From assembly GCF_003584125.1 (NCBI RefSeq), contig NZ_QXFL01000003.1:372001-436000 (forward strand): a stretch of 64,000 nt of DNA. Direction: 5' to 3'. The notes under the pieces are model-generated. The model made no database searches. It worked only from the letters and a program-made list of their open reading frames with translations, and was not told the DNA's origin. Of the stretch, positions 49,982-58,201 are shown in pieces; position 1 is the first letter of the stretch, and each line of letters begins with the position of its first letter. Both the position numbers and the translations under genes were made by a program. The DNA comes from Aurantiacibacter zhengii (GTDB lineage: Bacteria > Pseudomonadota > Alphaproteobacteria > Sphingomonadales > Sphingomonadaceae).

Positions 49982-50809
49982 TCAGGCCGATTTCTTGCGC
50001 TTCGAAGGTGACTTGCCCCCCTTGCCGTCGACCGATTTCTTCAGGGCTGCCATCAGGTCGATAACGTTGGAACCGCCGCTTTCGGGCTCGTCCACATCCT
50101 CGATGATCTTCTTGCCGCCTTTCGCCTTGCGCTTTTTCTCGATCAGGCCGCGCAGGGCATCGGCATAGCGGTCCTCGAACTCGCTGGCGTCGAAAGGCGC
50201 GCTTTTCTGTTCGATCAACGTTGTGGCGAGGTCGAGCAGTTCCTTCTTTGGTTTCGTTTCCTCGATATCGTCGAAGAATGACTGGCCTTCGCGCACCTCG
50301 TCGCCATAGCGCAGGGTTTCCAGCAACAGGCCCTTGCCGCAGGGTTTGATCGCGACCAGCTTCTCGCTGCCGCGCATGGCCAATTGGCCAAGAGCCACCT
50401 TCTTCGCCTTTCGCAGCGCCTCGCGCAGCACGATGAAGGCTTCCTCAGCCAGCTCGTCCTTGGGCGCGACGTAATAGGGTTTCTCGAAGTAGAGCGGGTC
50501 GATCTCGTGCGCGTCCACGAACTGCACCAGTTCCAGCGTGCGCTTGCTCTCCAGCTTGACCGCGTCGATCTCCTCGTCATCGAGCAGCACGTATTCGCCC
50601 TTGGAAATCTCGTAGCCCTTGATGATCTCGTCCCGGTCGACCGGGCCAAGGCCGGGCACGACCTTTTCATAGGAAATGCGCTTGCCGCTGGGTTCGTGAA
50701 TCTGGTTGAAGCTGATCTTCGCGGAGGACTTGGTGGCGGTGTAGATCTCGACCGGGATTGACACCAGCGCGAGCCTGATCTGACCTTGCCAATATGCGCG
50801 TGCTGCCAT
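49982..50809 (-). CDS. ku: Non-homologous end joining protein Ku
   Basis: A 275-residue bacterial Ku. It opens MAARAYWQGQIRLALVSIPVE, followed by FNQIHEPSGKRISYEKVVPGLGPVDRDEIIKGYE and LELVQFVDAHEIDPLYFEKPYYVAPKD (core ring), and ends in a lysine-rich tail (KRKKSA, GGKGGKSPSKR) that in other Ku proteins aids DNA threading and LigD recruitment. It binds double-strand DNA ends and recruits LigD, encoded one base downstream in the same operon. Confidence 0.96.
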   Translation of the reverse strand: MAARAYWQGQIRLALVSIPVEIYTATKSSAKISFNQIHEPSGKRISYEKVVPGLGPVDRDEIIKGYEISKGEYVLLDDEEIDAVKLESKRTLELVQFVDAHEIDPLYFEKPYYVAPKDELAEEAFIVLREALRKAKKVALGQLAMRGSEKLVAIKPCGKGLLLETLRYGDEVREGQSFFDDIEETKPKKELLDLATTLIEQKSAPFDASEFEDRYADALRGLIEKKRKAKGGKKIIEDVDEPESGGSNVIDLMAALKKSVDGKGGKSPSKRKKSA

Positions 50810-50895
50810 GGCGGACTCCTTTCGTCGCTGGAGTCAGCGTTTGGCGGGCGCAATGGTTTCACAGGCAGCGCTTCGCGCTGTCCGAAGCCGGGTCG

Positions 50896-51903
50896 CTAGG
50901 TGAGCGCAATCACCGTCTTGCCGAAACTTTCCGGCCCGCGGGCAAAGGCGTAGGCTTGGTCTGCTTCCTCGAATGCAAAGGTCTTGCCGACGGGAAAGGT
51001 CAGGTGGTGGCGGTCGACAAAGGTGTTGAGGTCGCTGGCCATGCGCGAAGAGCCCACGAATATGCCGCGAATGGAGGAGCCGGTGAACATCAGCCCGCGC
51101 GGCTGCGGGGGTGGGCCGTCGGCCAGCACGCCGATCAGCGCGATCTCCGCCAGCGGCGCGCAGGCTTTCATGCTCTGCTCCAGCGTGCCGGATCCGCCCA
51201 CTTCCACGATCTTGTTCGCGCCGCCGAAATTGTCGCGCACGTGTTCGCCCCAGTCGGGCACCGCCTTGTAGTTGATGGTGTGATCGGCCCCCAGCGCCTT
51301 CACCTGTTCCAGTTTCTCGTCCGAAGAACTGGTGGCGATCACTTCCGCGCCCGCTGCCTTGGCCAGCTTGAGCGCGATCAGCGAAACACCCCCGGTGCCC
51401 AGCACCAGTACCTTGTCCCCTGCCTTGAGCGGGTGGCCGCCCTCGAACAGGGCGTTCCATGCGGTGACGCCGGCACAGGGCAGGCAGGCGGCCTGCTGCA
51501 CGTCCAGACTGCGGGCAATGGGAACGACGCCGTGCTCGTCCAGCACGACTTTCTCCGCCAGCATACCCGGCGCCTTGCCATCGCCCAGCGCGGGGACCAG
51601 CTTTGGCGGACCGTTATGCCAGCCCTGGAAGAACGTGGATTGCACCTCGTCCCCCACGCGCACTGATTTGACGCCTTCCCCCAGCGCCACGACCTTGCCC
51701 GCGCCGTCGGACAGGGGGATCGAGGGCTGCGTGATCGCGCCGCCCAGGTACCTGCCCGATGCCACCATGAAATCGCGGTAGTTCAATGACCATGCGGCAG
51801 GCGCGATCAGAATCTGTCCGGGGCCTGGTTCGGGATCCGGAAGCTCCTTCATATAGAGCTTGTCGAAACCGTCGGCACCTTCCGGCAGCAACCATGCACG
51901 CAT
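50896..51903 (-). CDS. Zinc-type alcohol dehydrogenase / NADPH:quinone oxidoreductase-like (MDR superfamily)
   Basis: A 335-residue medium-chain dehydrogenase. The ATG at 51903 (MRAWLLPEGADGFDKLYM) follows GGGAGAATGTGAT. GTGGVSLIALKLAKAAGAEVIATSSSDEKL is the Rossmann motif and AWSLNYRDFMVASGRYLGGA the usual MDR quinone-reductase start. Zinc-binding cysteines of alcohol dehydrogenases are not evident, so a quinone-oxidoreductase-like or acrylyl-CoA-reductase-like role is more plausible. It is separated from Ku by 86 bases. The longer frame reaching 52026 is unsupported. Confidence 0.88.
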   Translation of the reverse strand: MRAWLLPEGADGFDKLYMKELPDPEPGPGQILIAPAAWSLNYRDFMVASGRYLGGAITQPSIPLSDGAGKVVALGEGVKSVRVGDEVQSTFFQGWHNGPPKLVPALGDGKAPGMLAEKVVLDEHGVVPIARSLDVQQAACLPCAGVTAWNALFEGGHPLKAGDKVLVLGTGGVSLIALKLAKAAGAEVIATSSSDEKLEQVKALGADHTINYKAVPDWGEHVRDNFGGANKIVEVGGSGTLEQSMKACAPLAEIALIGVLADGPPPQPRGLMFTGSSIRGIFVGSSRMASDLNTFVDRHHLTFPVGKTFAFEEADQAYAFARGPESFGKTVIALT

Positions 51904-52108
51904 ATCACATTCTCCCCTGACCGGCTTCCTGCTCACGGGATCGCCGCGCGTCAACCGCCCTGTTGGCAAGGCGGGCCTGCTTCTTCGCCGCAGCGCGAAT
52001 ACGCCGGGCACCCGCTGCTTCGGCACTACGGCACTCTGAAGGGGTTTGCAGCGCCGTGAGCCCTGCTATCCTTTGCGGGCGACGGGAACAGTGAAGAGGA
52101 AAGCCTTT

Positions 52109-52975
52109 ATGTGCACGCAAGACCAGGTCACCAGAATGGGTCCGATCAGCCGCCGCCAGTTCGGCGCGATGGCAGGGGCAGGGGCGGTCGCCGCCTGCGC
52201 ACCGATGGAAGGCGGCACAGGGGCGGGCGGCACACTGGTGGAGAACACCGTCACTTTCGCCGCGCCCGGTGGCACCTTCGACGGCGTGTTCATCCATCCG
52301 GCCAGCGGATCGCATCCCGCGGTGATCCTGTGGCCCGACATTGCAGGGCTGCGTCCGGCCAAGGTGCAGATGGGCCGGCGACTTGCCGAGAGAGGCTATG
52401 CCGTCCTTGTCGCCAATCCGTATTATCGCAGCGTTTCCGGCCAGCAGTTCGAGGATTTCGACGACTGGCGCAACAACGACGGCTGGAACAAGGTCACGCC
52501 ATGGCGGGAGAAGAACACCCCCGCAGCCGTGCAGGAAACCGCGCGCGCCGTGGTCGCCTGGCTGGACGCACAGGAGGCGGTCGATTCGACCCGCGGCATC
52601 GGCAACCAGGGTTATTGCATGACCGGCAGCTGGACGATCTACACCGCGGCCGCCGTACCGGGACGGGTGAAGGCGGCGGGCAGTTTCCACGGCGGCGGAC
52701 TGACGGGGGACGGCGCGATGGCGCCGGTGAACCTGCTGGACGACATGGCTGCAGATGCGCAGGCGCTGATAGCTATTGCCCGCGACGACGATGCCGAGAA
52801 TCCCGATGCGAAGACACAGCTCCGCGCGGCTGCCATGCAGGCTGCTGCCGAGATAGAGGTGGAAGTCTACGATGGCGACCACGGCTGGACCGTGCTCGAC
52901 AGTCCCGCCTACGCCCAGGCAGAGGCCGAGCGGGCCTGGGGCGAGCTGCTGGAAATGTATTCCGAAACCCTGTGA
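52109..52975 (+). CDS. Dienelactone hydrolase family protein, Tat-exported
   Basis: A 288-residue alpha/beta-hydrolase. ATG 52109 has AGAGGAAAG upstream. The N-terminus ISRRQFGAMAGAGAVAACAP carries a twin-arginine motif and a hydrophobic region ending near a possible lipobox, so it is likely exported. The catalytic Cys is in GYCMTG (about residue 170) and the His in YDGDHGWTVLD; the usual Asp lies in between. Dienelactone hydrolases act on dienelactones of aromatic degradation, but exported relatives cleave other esters. It stands alone between two minus-strand genes. Confidence 0.87.
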   Translation: MCTQDQVTRMGPISRRQFGAMAGAGAVAACAPMEGGTGAGGTLVENTVTFAAPGGTFDGVFIHPASGSHPAVILWPDIAGLRPAKVQMGRRLAERGYAVLVANPYYRSVSGQQFEDFDDWRNNDGWNKVTPWREKNTPAAVQETARAVVAWLDAQEAVDSTRGIGNQGYCMTGSWTIYTAAAVPGRVKAAGSFHGGGLTGDGAMAPVNLLDDMAADAQALIAIARDDDAENPDAKTQLRAAAMQAAAEIEVEVYDGDHGWTVLDSPAYAQAEAERAWGELLEMYSETL

Positions 52976-53001
52976 TGGCCGCCACCCGATCGGCGGGGGA
53001 A

Positions 53002-53019
53002 GGGCAGGCAGTCCTGCCC
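53002..53019. terminator. Hairpin between convergent genes
   Basis: GGGCAGG (53002-53008) pairs perfectly with CCTGCCC (53013-53019) around a CAGT loop, directly between the stops of the dienelactone hydrolase gene and the convergent dehydrogenase gene. The outer GGGG/CCCC bases extend it. There is no T-tract. Confidence 0.5.
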
Positions 53020-53937
53020 CTATTCCCCTCCGAATTCCGGCGTAGCGCGAATTTTCTTCAGCTTGGCGGAAAGCGTTTCGGGCGGATCGGTCATCTCGAG
53101 CCCGCCCAGCTGTTCGTGCCAGGCGACGGTCTGGTCGCTCATCGCGGCAGAGGTCCCCATGGCGCGCAACATTTCCGCAGCCTCGATCATTTCCGCAGCG
53201 CGACGTCCGCCGTGCTTCAGCATGCGGTTGAGATTGTAGTCGGCGCGCTCGGCCCATTCTACCGGCTTTTCGCTGGCGTCGAGCGAGGCAAGAACCTCGT
53301 CGAGAACGCCGGCCTGGCTGGAGGCGAGCACCATCTCGGCGGTGAGGGCCTCGATACCCTTCACCATGATGGAACGGCACAGTTTGATGGCGCTGGCACG
53401 GCCTACGGTGCTGCCCACCGATCGCACGTCGGTAAAGCCGAGCGCGGTCAGTGTTTCGACCGCTTCATCGGCCTTGTTACCCGATACCAGCATCGGCACC
53501 GACAACCCCTCGTCCACAGGGGCCATGATGGCCACGTCGACGAAGCGGACATTCACCGCCTCGACTGCCTCGGCGGCCATGGCCTTGGTCTGCGGAGCGA
53601 CCGAGTTCATGTCCAGCCACATCGCTTCCTGCGGCAGGTAGGGCGCATATTCGCGGGCCGCATCCAGCGCCTGGTCGGCAGTGACGAGCGAGAGGATCAC
53701 ATCGGCGGTGGCCAGCACCTCTCCGCAGTCCTCTCCCAGCGCCACGCCCAGTCCGGGCATTATCGCGCGCCGCTCGGCCAGGATGTCCCAGCCTTTCACG
53801 CCTTGCCATTGCACGTTGCGCGCAAAGGTTTCTCCGACTTCTCCGAAGCCGATCAGTGCCACATTTGGCAGTTTCCTATCCGAATCTTTCGCTGACATCG
53901 CTTTCGACGCGGCCTCCTGAAAATGTGAATGTTGCAT
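53020..53937 (-). CDS. NAD(P)-dependent beta-hydroxyacid dehydrogenase-like protein (DUF1932-type)
   Basis: A protein of 292-305 residues with an N-terminal Rossmann domain (VALIGFGEVGETFARN, LGVALGEDCGEVLATADVILSLVTADQALD) and a helical C-terminal domain of the 6-phosphogluconate-dehydrogenase-like superfamily (VGRASAIKLCRSIMVKGIEALTAEMVLASSQAGV). The start is uncertain: the ATG at 53937 has no clear ribosome site, whereas AGGAGG lies 14 bases before the internal ATG at 53898 (MSAKDSDRKLPNVALIG). The longer form is given. Substrate unknown. It is divergent from the acyl-CoA synthetase gene at 54233, whose start lies about 300 bases away. Confidence 0.85.
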   Translation of the reverse strand: MQHSHFQEAASKAMSAKDSDRKLPNVALIGFGEVGETFARNVQWQGVKGWDILAERRAIMPGLGVALGEDCGEVLATADVILSLVTADQALDAAREYAPYLPQEAMWLDMNSVAPQTKAMAAEAVEAVNVRFVDVAIMAPVDEGLSVPMLVSGNKADEAVETLTALGFTDVRSVGSTVGRASAIKLCRSIMVKGIEALTAEMVLASSQAGVLDEVLASLDASEKPVEWAERADYNLNRMLKHGGRRAAEMIEAAEMLRAMGTSAAMSDQTVAWHEQLGGLEMTDPPETLSAKLKKIRATPEFGGE

Positions 53938-54232
53938 TCGAGTTTGCAGCGCGCGGTCGCGCTGTCCGTCGACAGGCGAGTTACGGGTTCACACGGTTTT
54001 GACAACCGTCTGGATAGAGAAATGTTCATCCAGCCCGCAAAGATCTCTCCCGCGAGCGCCCTGCGGGTCGCCCTTTGCAATGCGGGATGCTGCCGGTCTG
54101 TTCCTGCTTGGCGCCTGCCGCGAAGCCGAACGAAGATTTGTCGCGCAAGCACTTGGTCGCGAAACCGAACCGGCTATAGTGTCCCGCAGAAAGGCTGGCG
54201 AACTCCAACGACCGGCCATGATGGAGAGATTG
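53938..54232. other. Gap between divergent dehydrogenase and acyl-CoA synthetase genes
   Basis: About 295 bases without a supported gene. In-frame upstream sequence before ATG 54233 is open but arginine- and cysteine-rich without conserved motifs, so it is treated as 5' leader. Both promoters should be here. Confidence 0.5.
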
Positions 54233-55837
54233 ATGACCGATAACGGGCGCCGCCTAGACAGGGCGCTGTGCGACTGGTTCGCAGACGACGAAATCCTCGA
54301 CACGACCATCGGGGGCCTGTTGCGCGACCAGGCGGCAGCCATTCCCGGGCAGGACGCGTTGCTGGAAGGCCTGCCGGACGGCACGGTTGGCCGCCGCTGG
54401 ACCTACGCCCAATTGCTGGCCGATGCCGAACGGATGGCCAAGGGCTTCGCCGCCCGCTTCCAGCCGGGCGAACGCGTGGCGGTCTGGGCCCCCAATGTCC
54501 CCGAATGGGTGCTGGTCGAATATGCGGCCGCCTTGGCCGGCCTGACCGTAGTGACGGTGAACCCCGCTTACCAGAAGCGCGAGCTTGCCTATGTGCTGGG
54601 CCAGAGCACCTCGGCGGCATTGTTCCTGATCAGCGAATTTCGCGGCAACCCGATGGCCAAAATCGCCGCCGAAGTGGCTGAGGACCTGCCCGCCCTGCGC
54701 GAAATTATCGACATGCAGGACGTGGCCGCACTGTTCACCGATCCTTCCGGTACGCTGCCCGAAGTGGGCACGAGCGATGCAGCGCAAATCCAGTATACCA
54801 GCGGTACCACGGGCTTCCCCAAGGGGGTGGTCCTGTCTCACCGCAACCTCACGAACAACGCGCGCCTGTTCGTCGAGGTGGGCGATTTGCCCAAGGGTCT
54901 CGGGGCACTGGGGCTGACGCCGCTGTTCCACACCATGGGCTGCTCGATGGGTGTGCTGGGCGCGCTGCAATCGGGCGGTGCCTATTGCCCGCTACTCGCC
55001 TTCGATCCAGGTGCGGCGCTGGACCTGGTCGAGGCGGAAAAGCTCAGCTGGACGATCTGCGTGCCCACCATGGCGGTGGCAATGGTGGCTGCACAAAAGC
55101 AAAAGAAGCGCGACCTGTCCTCGCTCCAGCGCATCGGCATGGGCGGGGCAATGGTCGCCCCCGAACTTGCCCGCAACGTGCGCGACGTGCTGGGGGCCGA
55201 TACGCTTGTCGCCTATGGCCAGACCGAGAGCAGCCCGCTCATCACCACCGGCAGGCCGGGTGACGATTTCGACAAGGTCATCACCACCATCGGCCAGCCT
55301 GCGCTGGGCTGCGAGGTGGGCATCTTCAATCCCGATACGAACGAGGTTGTCGGCTGCGACGAGGTCGGGGAAATTCGGTGCCGTTCCGCATCCACCATGC
55401 TCGGCTACAACGACGATCCCGAGGCCACTGCCGCCGCTATCGATGGCGAAGGCTGGCTGCATACCGGCGATCTCGGCACGATGGACGATCAGGGTTATGT
55501 GAAGATAACCGGCCGGGTGAAGGAAATGATCATTCGCGGCGGGGAAAACCTGTTCCCGGCGGAGATCGAAAACGTGCTTCTGGAACACCCCGATGTGGCC
55601 GAATGCGCCGTTGTTGGTGTGCCGGACGATGTCCTGGGGGAAGCCGTTGCGGCGTTCGTGCGGATGGAAGGCGACAAAACCATGGATGCCGATGCCCTGC
55701 GCGCCCATTGCCGCTCGCTCATCAGTCCGCAGAAGTGCCCTGCGCACTGGACGCAGGTTTCCGAATGGCCGCTGACCGGATCGGGCAAGATACGCAAGTT
55801 CAAGCTGCGCGATGAATGGGTGGCCGCGAACGGGTAG
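54233..55837 (+). CDS. AMP-forming acyl-CoA synthetase
   Basis: A 534-residue adenylating enzyme. The ATG at 54233 has GGAGAG at good spacing (4-5) and the following MTDNGRRLDRALCDWF is a normal N-terminus. Motifs: YTSGTTGFPKGVVLSHRN (about residues 187-204), AYGQTESSPLITT (A5), GWLHTGDLGTMDDQGYVKITGRVKEMIIRGGENLFPAEIEN, and TGSGKIRKFKLRD with the catalytic Lys. It resembles medium- to long-chain fatty acyl-CoA synthetases of the FadD family. No partner genes are adjacent. Confidence 0.93.
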   Translation: MTDNGRRLDRALCDWFADDEILDTTIGGLLRDQAAAIPGQDALLEGLPDGTVGRRWTYAQLLADAERMAKGFAARFQPGERVAVWAPNVPEWVLVEYAAALAGLTVVTVNPAYQKRELAYVLGQSTSAALFLISEFRGNPMAKIAAEVAEDLPALREIIDMQDVAALFTDPSGTLPEVGTSDAAQIQYTSGTTGFPKGVVLSHRNLTNNARLFVEVGDLPKGLGALGLTPLFHTMGCSMGVLGALQSGGAYCPLLAFDPGAALDLVEAEKLSWTICVPTMAVAMVAAQKQKKRDLSSLQRIGMGGAMVAPELARNVRDVLGADTLVAYGQTESSPLITTGRPGDDFDKVITTIGQPALGCEVGIFNPDTNEVVGCDEVGEIRCRSASTMLGYNDDPEATAAAIDGEGWLHTGDLGTMDDQGYVKITGRVKEMIIRGGENLFPAEIENVLLEHPDVAECAVVGVPDDVLGEAVAAFVRMEGDKTMDADALRAHCRSLISPQKCPAHWTQVSEWPLTGSGKIRKFKLRDEWVAANG

Positions 55838-55867
55838 GCTTTCTCGCTGCCGCCCGTGCAAAGCGGA

Positions 55868-55912
55868 ATTGCTCTGGCCAGCGCCGCGTTTTGCAGCGCT
55901 GGTTAGAGCAAT
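55868..55912. terminator. Long hairpin between convergent acyl-CoA synthetase and transaldolase genes
   Basis: ATTGCTCTGGCCAGCGC (55868-55884) pairs with GCGCTGGTTAGAGCAAT (55896-55912) over all 17 positions, two of them G-U, with an 11-base loop containing TTTT. It is in the 154-base gap between two convergent genes and could end transcription from both sides or be a copy of a palindromic repeat. Confidence 0.6.
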
Positions 55913-55991
55913 CGCGGGAGCCGCTGGGACGGTGCGTCACTGAGCGCGGAATGGTGCGGATGAATTCCGCAACCAGCCGCCGGGTTTCAGC

Positions 55992-56645
55992 TTACAGGAT
56001 GCTCTGGCCCGTGGTTTCCCAGTCCTTCAGGAAGCCTTCGATGCCCTTGTCCGTAAGCACATGCTTGAACAGGGCCATGATGACCTTGGGCGGGGCGGTC
56101 ATCACGTCCGCACCGATTCGCGCGCTTTCCAGCACGTGGACCACGTGACGCACGCTGGCGACGAGGATCTGGGTGCCGAAATCGTAATTGTCGTAGATCA
56201 GACGGATATCGGCGATCAGGTCCATGCCGTCGGTACCGTTATCGTCGTGCCGTCCGACGAACGGCGAGACGAAAGTCGCGCCGGCCTTCGCTGCCAGCAG
56301 GGCCTGGTTGGCGGAGAAGCACAGGGTCACGTTGACCATGGTGCCATCGTCGGTCAGCGCCTTGCACGTTTTCAGCCCATCGACCGTCAGCGGAACCTTG
56401 ATACACACATTGTCCGCGATCTTGCGCAGGACTTCGGCCTCTTTCATCATCGTTTCGTGATCGAGTGCGACAACCTCGGCGCTGACCGGCCCATCGGTGA
56501 TCCCGCAAATCTCCCTGGTGACTTCCATGAAGTCCCGGCCCGACTTGGCAATGAGCGAGGGGTTGGTGGTGACCCCGTCCAGCAGGCCGGTGGCGGCAAG
56601 CTCACGGATGTCGTCGAGATCGGCGGTGTCAGCGAAGAATTTCAT
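55992..56645 (-). CDS. fsa: Transaldolase (fructose-6-phosphate aldolase-like family)
   Basis: A 217-residue TIM-barrel enzyme of the short transaldolase group (Fsa/TalC). It starts [36 protein letters not shown]; the Schiff-base Lys is in NVCIKVPL (about residue 83) and the barrel closes with GIEGFLKDW. It transfers a dihydroxyacetone unit between sugar phosphates in the pentose phosphate pathway. Symbol tal is an alternative. It is preceded by a 115-base gap from the NDUFA9-like gene. Confidence 0.93.
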   Translation of the reverse strand: MKFFADTADLDDIRELAATGLLDGVTTNPSLIAKSGRDFMEVTREICGITDGPVSAEVVALDHETMMKEAEVLRKIADNVCIKVPLTVDGLKTCKALTDDGTMVNVTLCFSANQALLAAKAGATFVSPFVGRHDDNGTDGMDLIADIRLIYDNYDFGTQILVASVRHVVHVLESARIGADVMTAPPKVIMALFKHVLTDKGIEGFLKDWETTGQSIL

Positions 56646-56760
56646 GGTCGAAGTATTCCAGTGCGGTGTGGCGAATCGGTGTGGGCACCATAGGCACGGC
56701 GACGCCGGTCACGCCACCTGAGCGGACAAGATTTCCTCGGTCGCCCGCCGGCGGCGGCGA

Positions 56761-57708
56761 TCAGTCTGCGGAGTTCTTTGCGGTAAACCGGCCATGCTTG
56801 CGATAGCGCACCATCCACCGGTCGAGGAACAGCGACAGCGGCTTGGCGCTGATACCCAGCTTGGCAAGGCCGGGCGTGCCCTTGCTGGCAACGCTTCCCT
56901 CCTGCAGCATCGCCAGCTGGTCCGCATTGATCGGGGTCAGCGGCACCGCGGCGAACATCTTTGCCAGAGAAGAAGGCATGGAGAAGAACGTGCGGTCACG
57001 TCCCTGGCCGTCGGCGATCATCTCGTGAATTTGCATCATGGAAAGCTTTTCGGGACCTGCGGCCTCGTACGTCTTGCCGCCATGGGTGCCGGGGTCTTCC
57101 AGCGCTGCGGCAACCGCGGCCGCCACGTCATCGACCCAGACGACCTGGAATTCGCTGTCCGCACCGAACACCGGCATGACCGGCATCATCGCCACGAGGT
57201 CGGCGAACATCGGCACCAGGCCATCCTCTTCGCCGAAGACGACCGATGGGCGGATGACGGTCGCTTTCGGGAAAGCCTCCAGCACCTGGCGCTCGCCGTC
57301 GCCCTTGGTCCGGTAATACCCGGTCTCCGCTTGCGGGTCGGCGCCGATGGCAGAAATGTACACGAAGCTCTTCGCACCGGTTTCGGCTGCGAAGCGGGCG
57401 GCATCGCCGGCGCTATCTGCCTGCAGGGTCTGCTGGTTGCCTTCGAAAGTGCCGATCAGATAGACAACCGCGTCCGAACCCCTGACGCATGCCTCGATGC
57501 TATGCGCGTCCATCGCGTTGCAGCGGGCGAACTGCAACTGGCCAAGGTTGGCGAGCGGTTTCAGCTTGAACGCCTTTTCGGGTTCCCGCGCGGCAATACG
57601 CACCCGCGCGCCGCGTTCCAGCAGGTCTTGTGCAACATGGCTGCCGATGAACCCGTTGCCGCCGATAAGGGTGACGAGCTTGCCGTCAAGCGAAGAGGTG
57701 CGTGCCAT
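56761..57708 (-). CDS. NAD(P)-binding protein of the complex I NDUFA9-like SDR family
   Basis: A 315-residue atypical extended SDR. The ATG at 57708 precedes MARTSSLDGKLVTLIGGNGFIGSHVAQDLLERGARVRIAAREPEK; the GGNGFIGSH motif is at residues 16-24. GVSAIGADPQAETGYYRTKGDGERQVL-like text gives the YxxxK position, and FGEEDGLVPMFADL follows. It is related to the accessory NDUFA9/39-kDa subunit of complex I and to NADPH-binding isomerase-like proteins. It is likely cytoplasmic and stands alone. Confidence 0.9.
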   Translation of the reverse strand: MARTSSLDGKLVTLIGGNGFIGSHVAQDLLERGARVRIAAREPEKAFKLKPLANLGQLQFARCNAMDAHSIEACVRGSDAVVYLIGTFEGNQQTLQADSAGDAARFAAETGAKSFVYISAIGADPQAETGYYRTKGDGERQVLEAFPKATVIRPSVVFGEEDGLVPMFADLVAMMPVMPVFGADSEFQVVWVDDVAAAVAAALEDPGTHGGKTYEAAGPEKLSMMQIHEMIADGQGRDRTFFSMPSSLAKMFAAVPLTPINADQLAMLQEGSVASKGTPGLAKLGISAKPLSLFLDRWMVRYRKHGRFTAKNSAD

Positions 57709-57937
57709 GGTGCGGTGCGTTTCCTTTGCGCAAGGAGGGTGAATCCGAAACTGGCAGCCCCTTAGCCGGAAAGCGGCGATCCCTTCAATGGCCTGCAACA
57801 GCGAGCCCGGCGCTGTAAAGACCACGAAGATCGGTTTTTTCAGCCGATGCGCAACGACTCGTTGACACTATCCCCGCCGTGTCCTAGTGGCGCGCCCCTA
57901 CCTTGCAGGCGGACACAGACGACCGGCCTGCTCCGGT

Positions 57938-58024
57938 GCCCAGATGGCGGAATTGGTAGACGCACCGTCTTCAGGTGGCGGCGCTCGCAAGGGCGTGGAG
58001 GTTCGAGTCCTCTTCTGGGCACCA
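57938..58024 (+). tRNA. tRNA-Leu (anticodon CAG); integration site
   Basis: An 87-nucleotide class II tRNA with encoded CCA. The acceptor stem pairs GCCCAGA (57938-57944) with TCTGGGC (58014-58020); the anticodon stem CCGTC/GGCGG encloses the loop TTCAGGT with anticodon CAG. The D-arm, variable arm and T-arm (GTTCGAGTC) are normal. A tyrosine integrase begins 178 bases downstream, so this tRNA gene is the probable attB/attL of the element. Confidence 0.95.
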
Positions 58025-58201
58025 TTTGTTCTCATCAGAACGTTCCAAAACATTGCAGAAATGGCGGAATTCTGCCATTCTTGACCTCAAGCGCAGAAAG
58101 CGAGGTCTTGTTTTGTTCCGCTTTGTTCCAACGTCTCTGGGGGCCTCGGCTGGGGGCTCCAGCTCAAAAGGCCCCAAATCGCACGAAAGTGAGGCCCCCA
58201 A
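58025..58201. other. Probable attL region of an integrated element
   Basis: The 177 bases between the tRNA 3' end and the integrase gene hold several small repeats: GAACGTTC (about 58039), an 18-base near-palindrome at 58061-58078, TTGTTC twice, and GGGGGCC/GGCCCC runs before the integrase ATG. Such arm-type repeats are usual around att sites. The core crossover is expected in the tRNA 3' end; the right end lies outside the window. Confidence 0.6.
58061..58078. repeat. Near-palindrome repeating a tRNA D-arm segment
   Basis: ATGGCGGAATTCTGCCAT is symmetric at 16 of 18 positions around GAATTC. Its first 11 bases, ATGGCGGAATT, are identical to the tRNA-Leu(CAG) D-arm at 57944-57954. It may be an integrase or excisionase binding site or a chance resemblance. 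Confidence 0.35.

Noticed and set aside
52111-53895. A 594-codon plus-strand frame over the dienelactone hydrolase and dehydrogenase genes
   Set aside because: Arginine/glycine-rich out-of-frame translation; the dienelactone hydrolase frame carries the intact catalytic residues.
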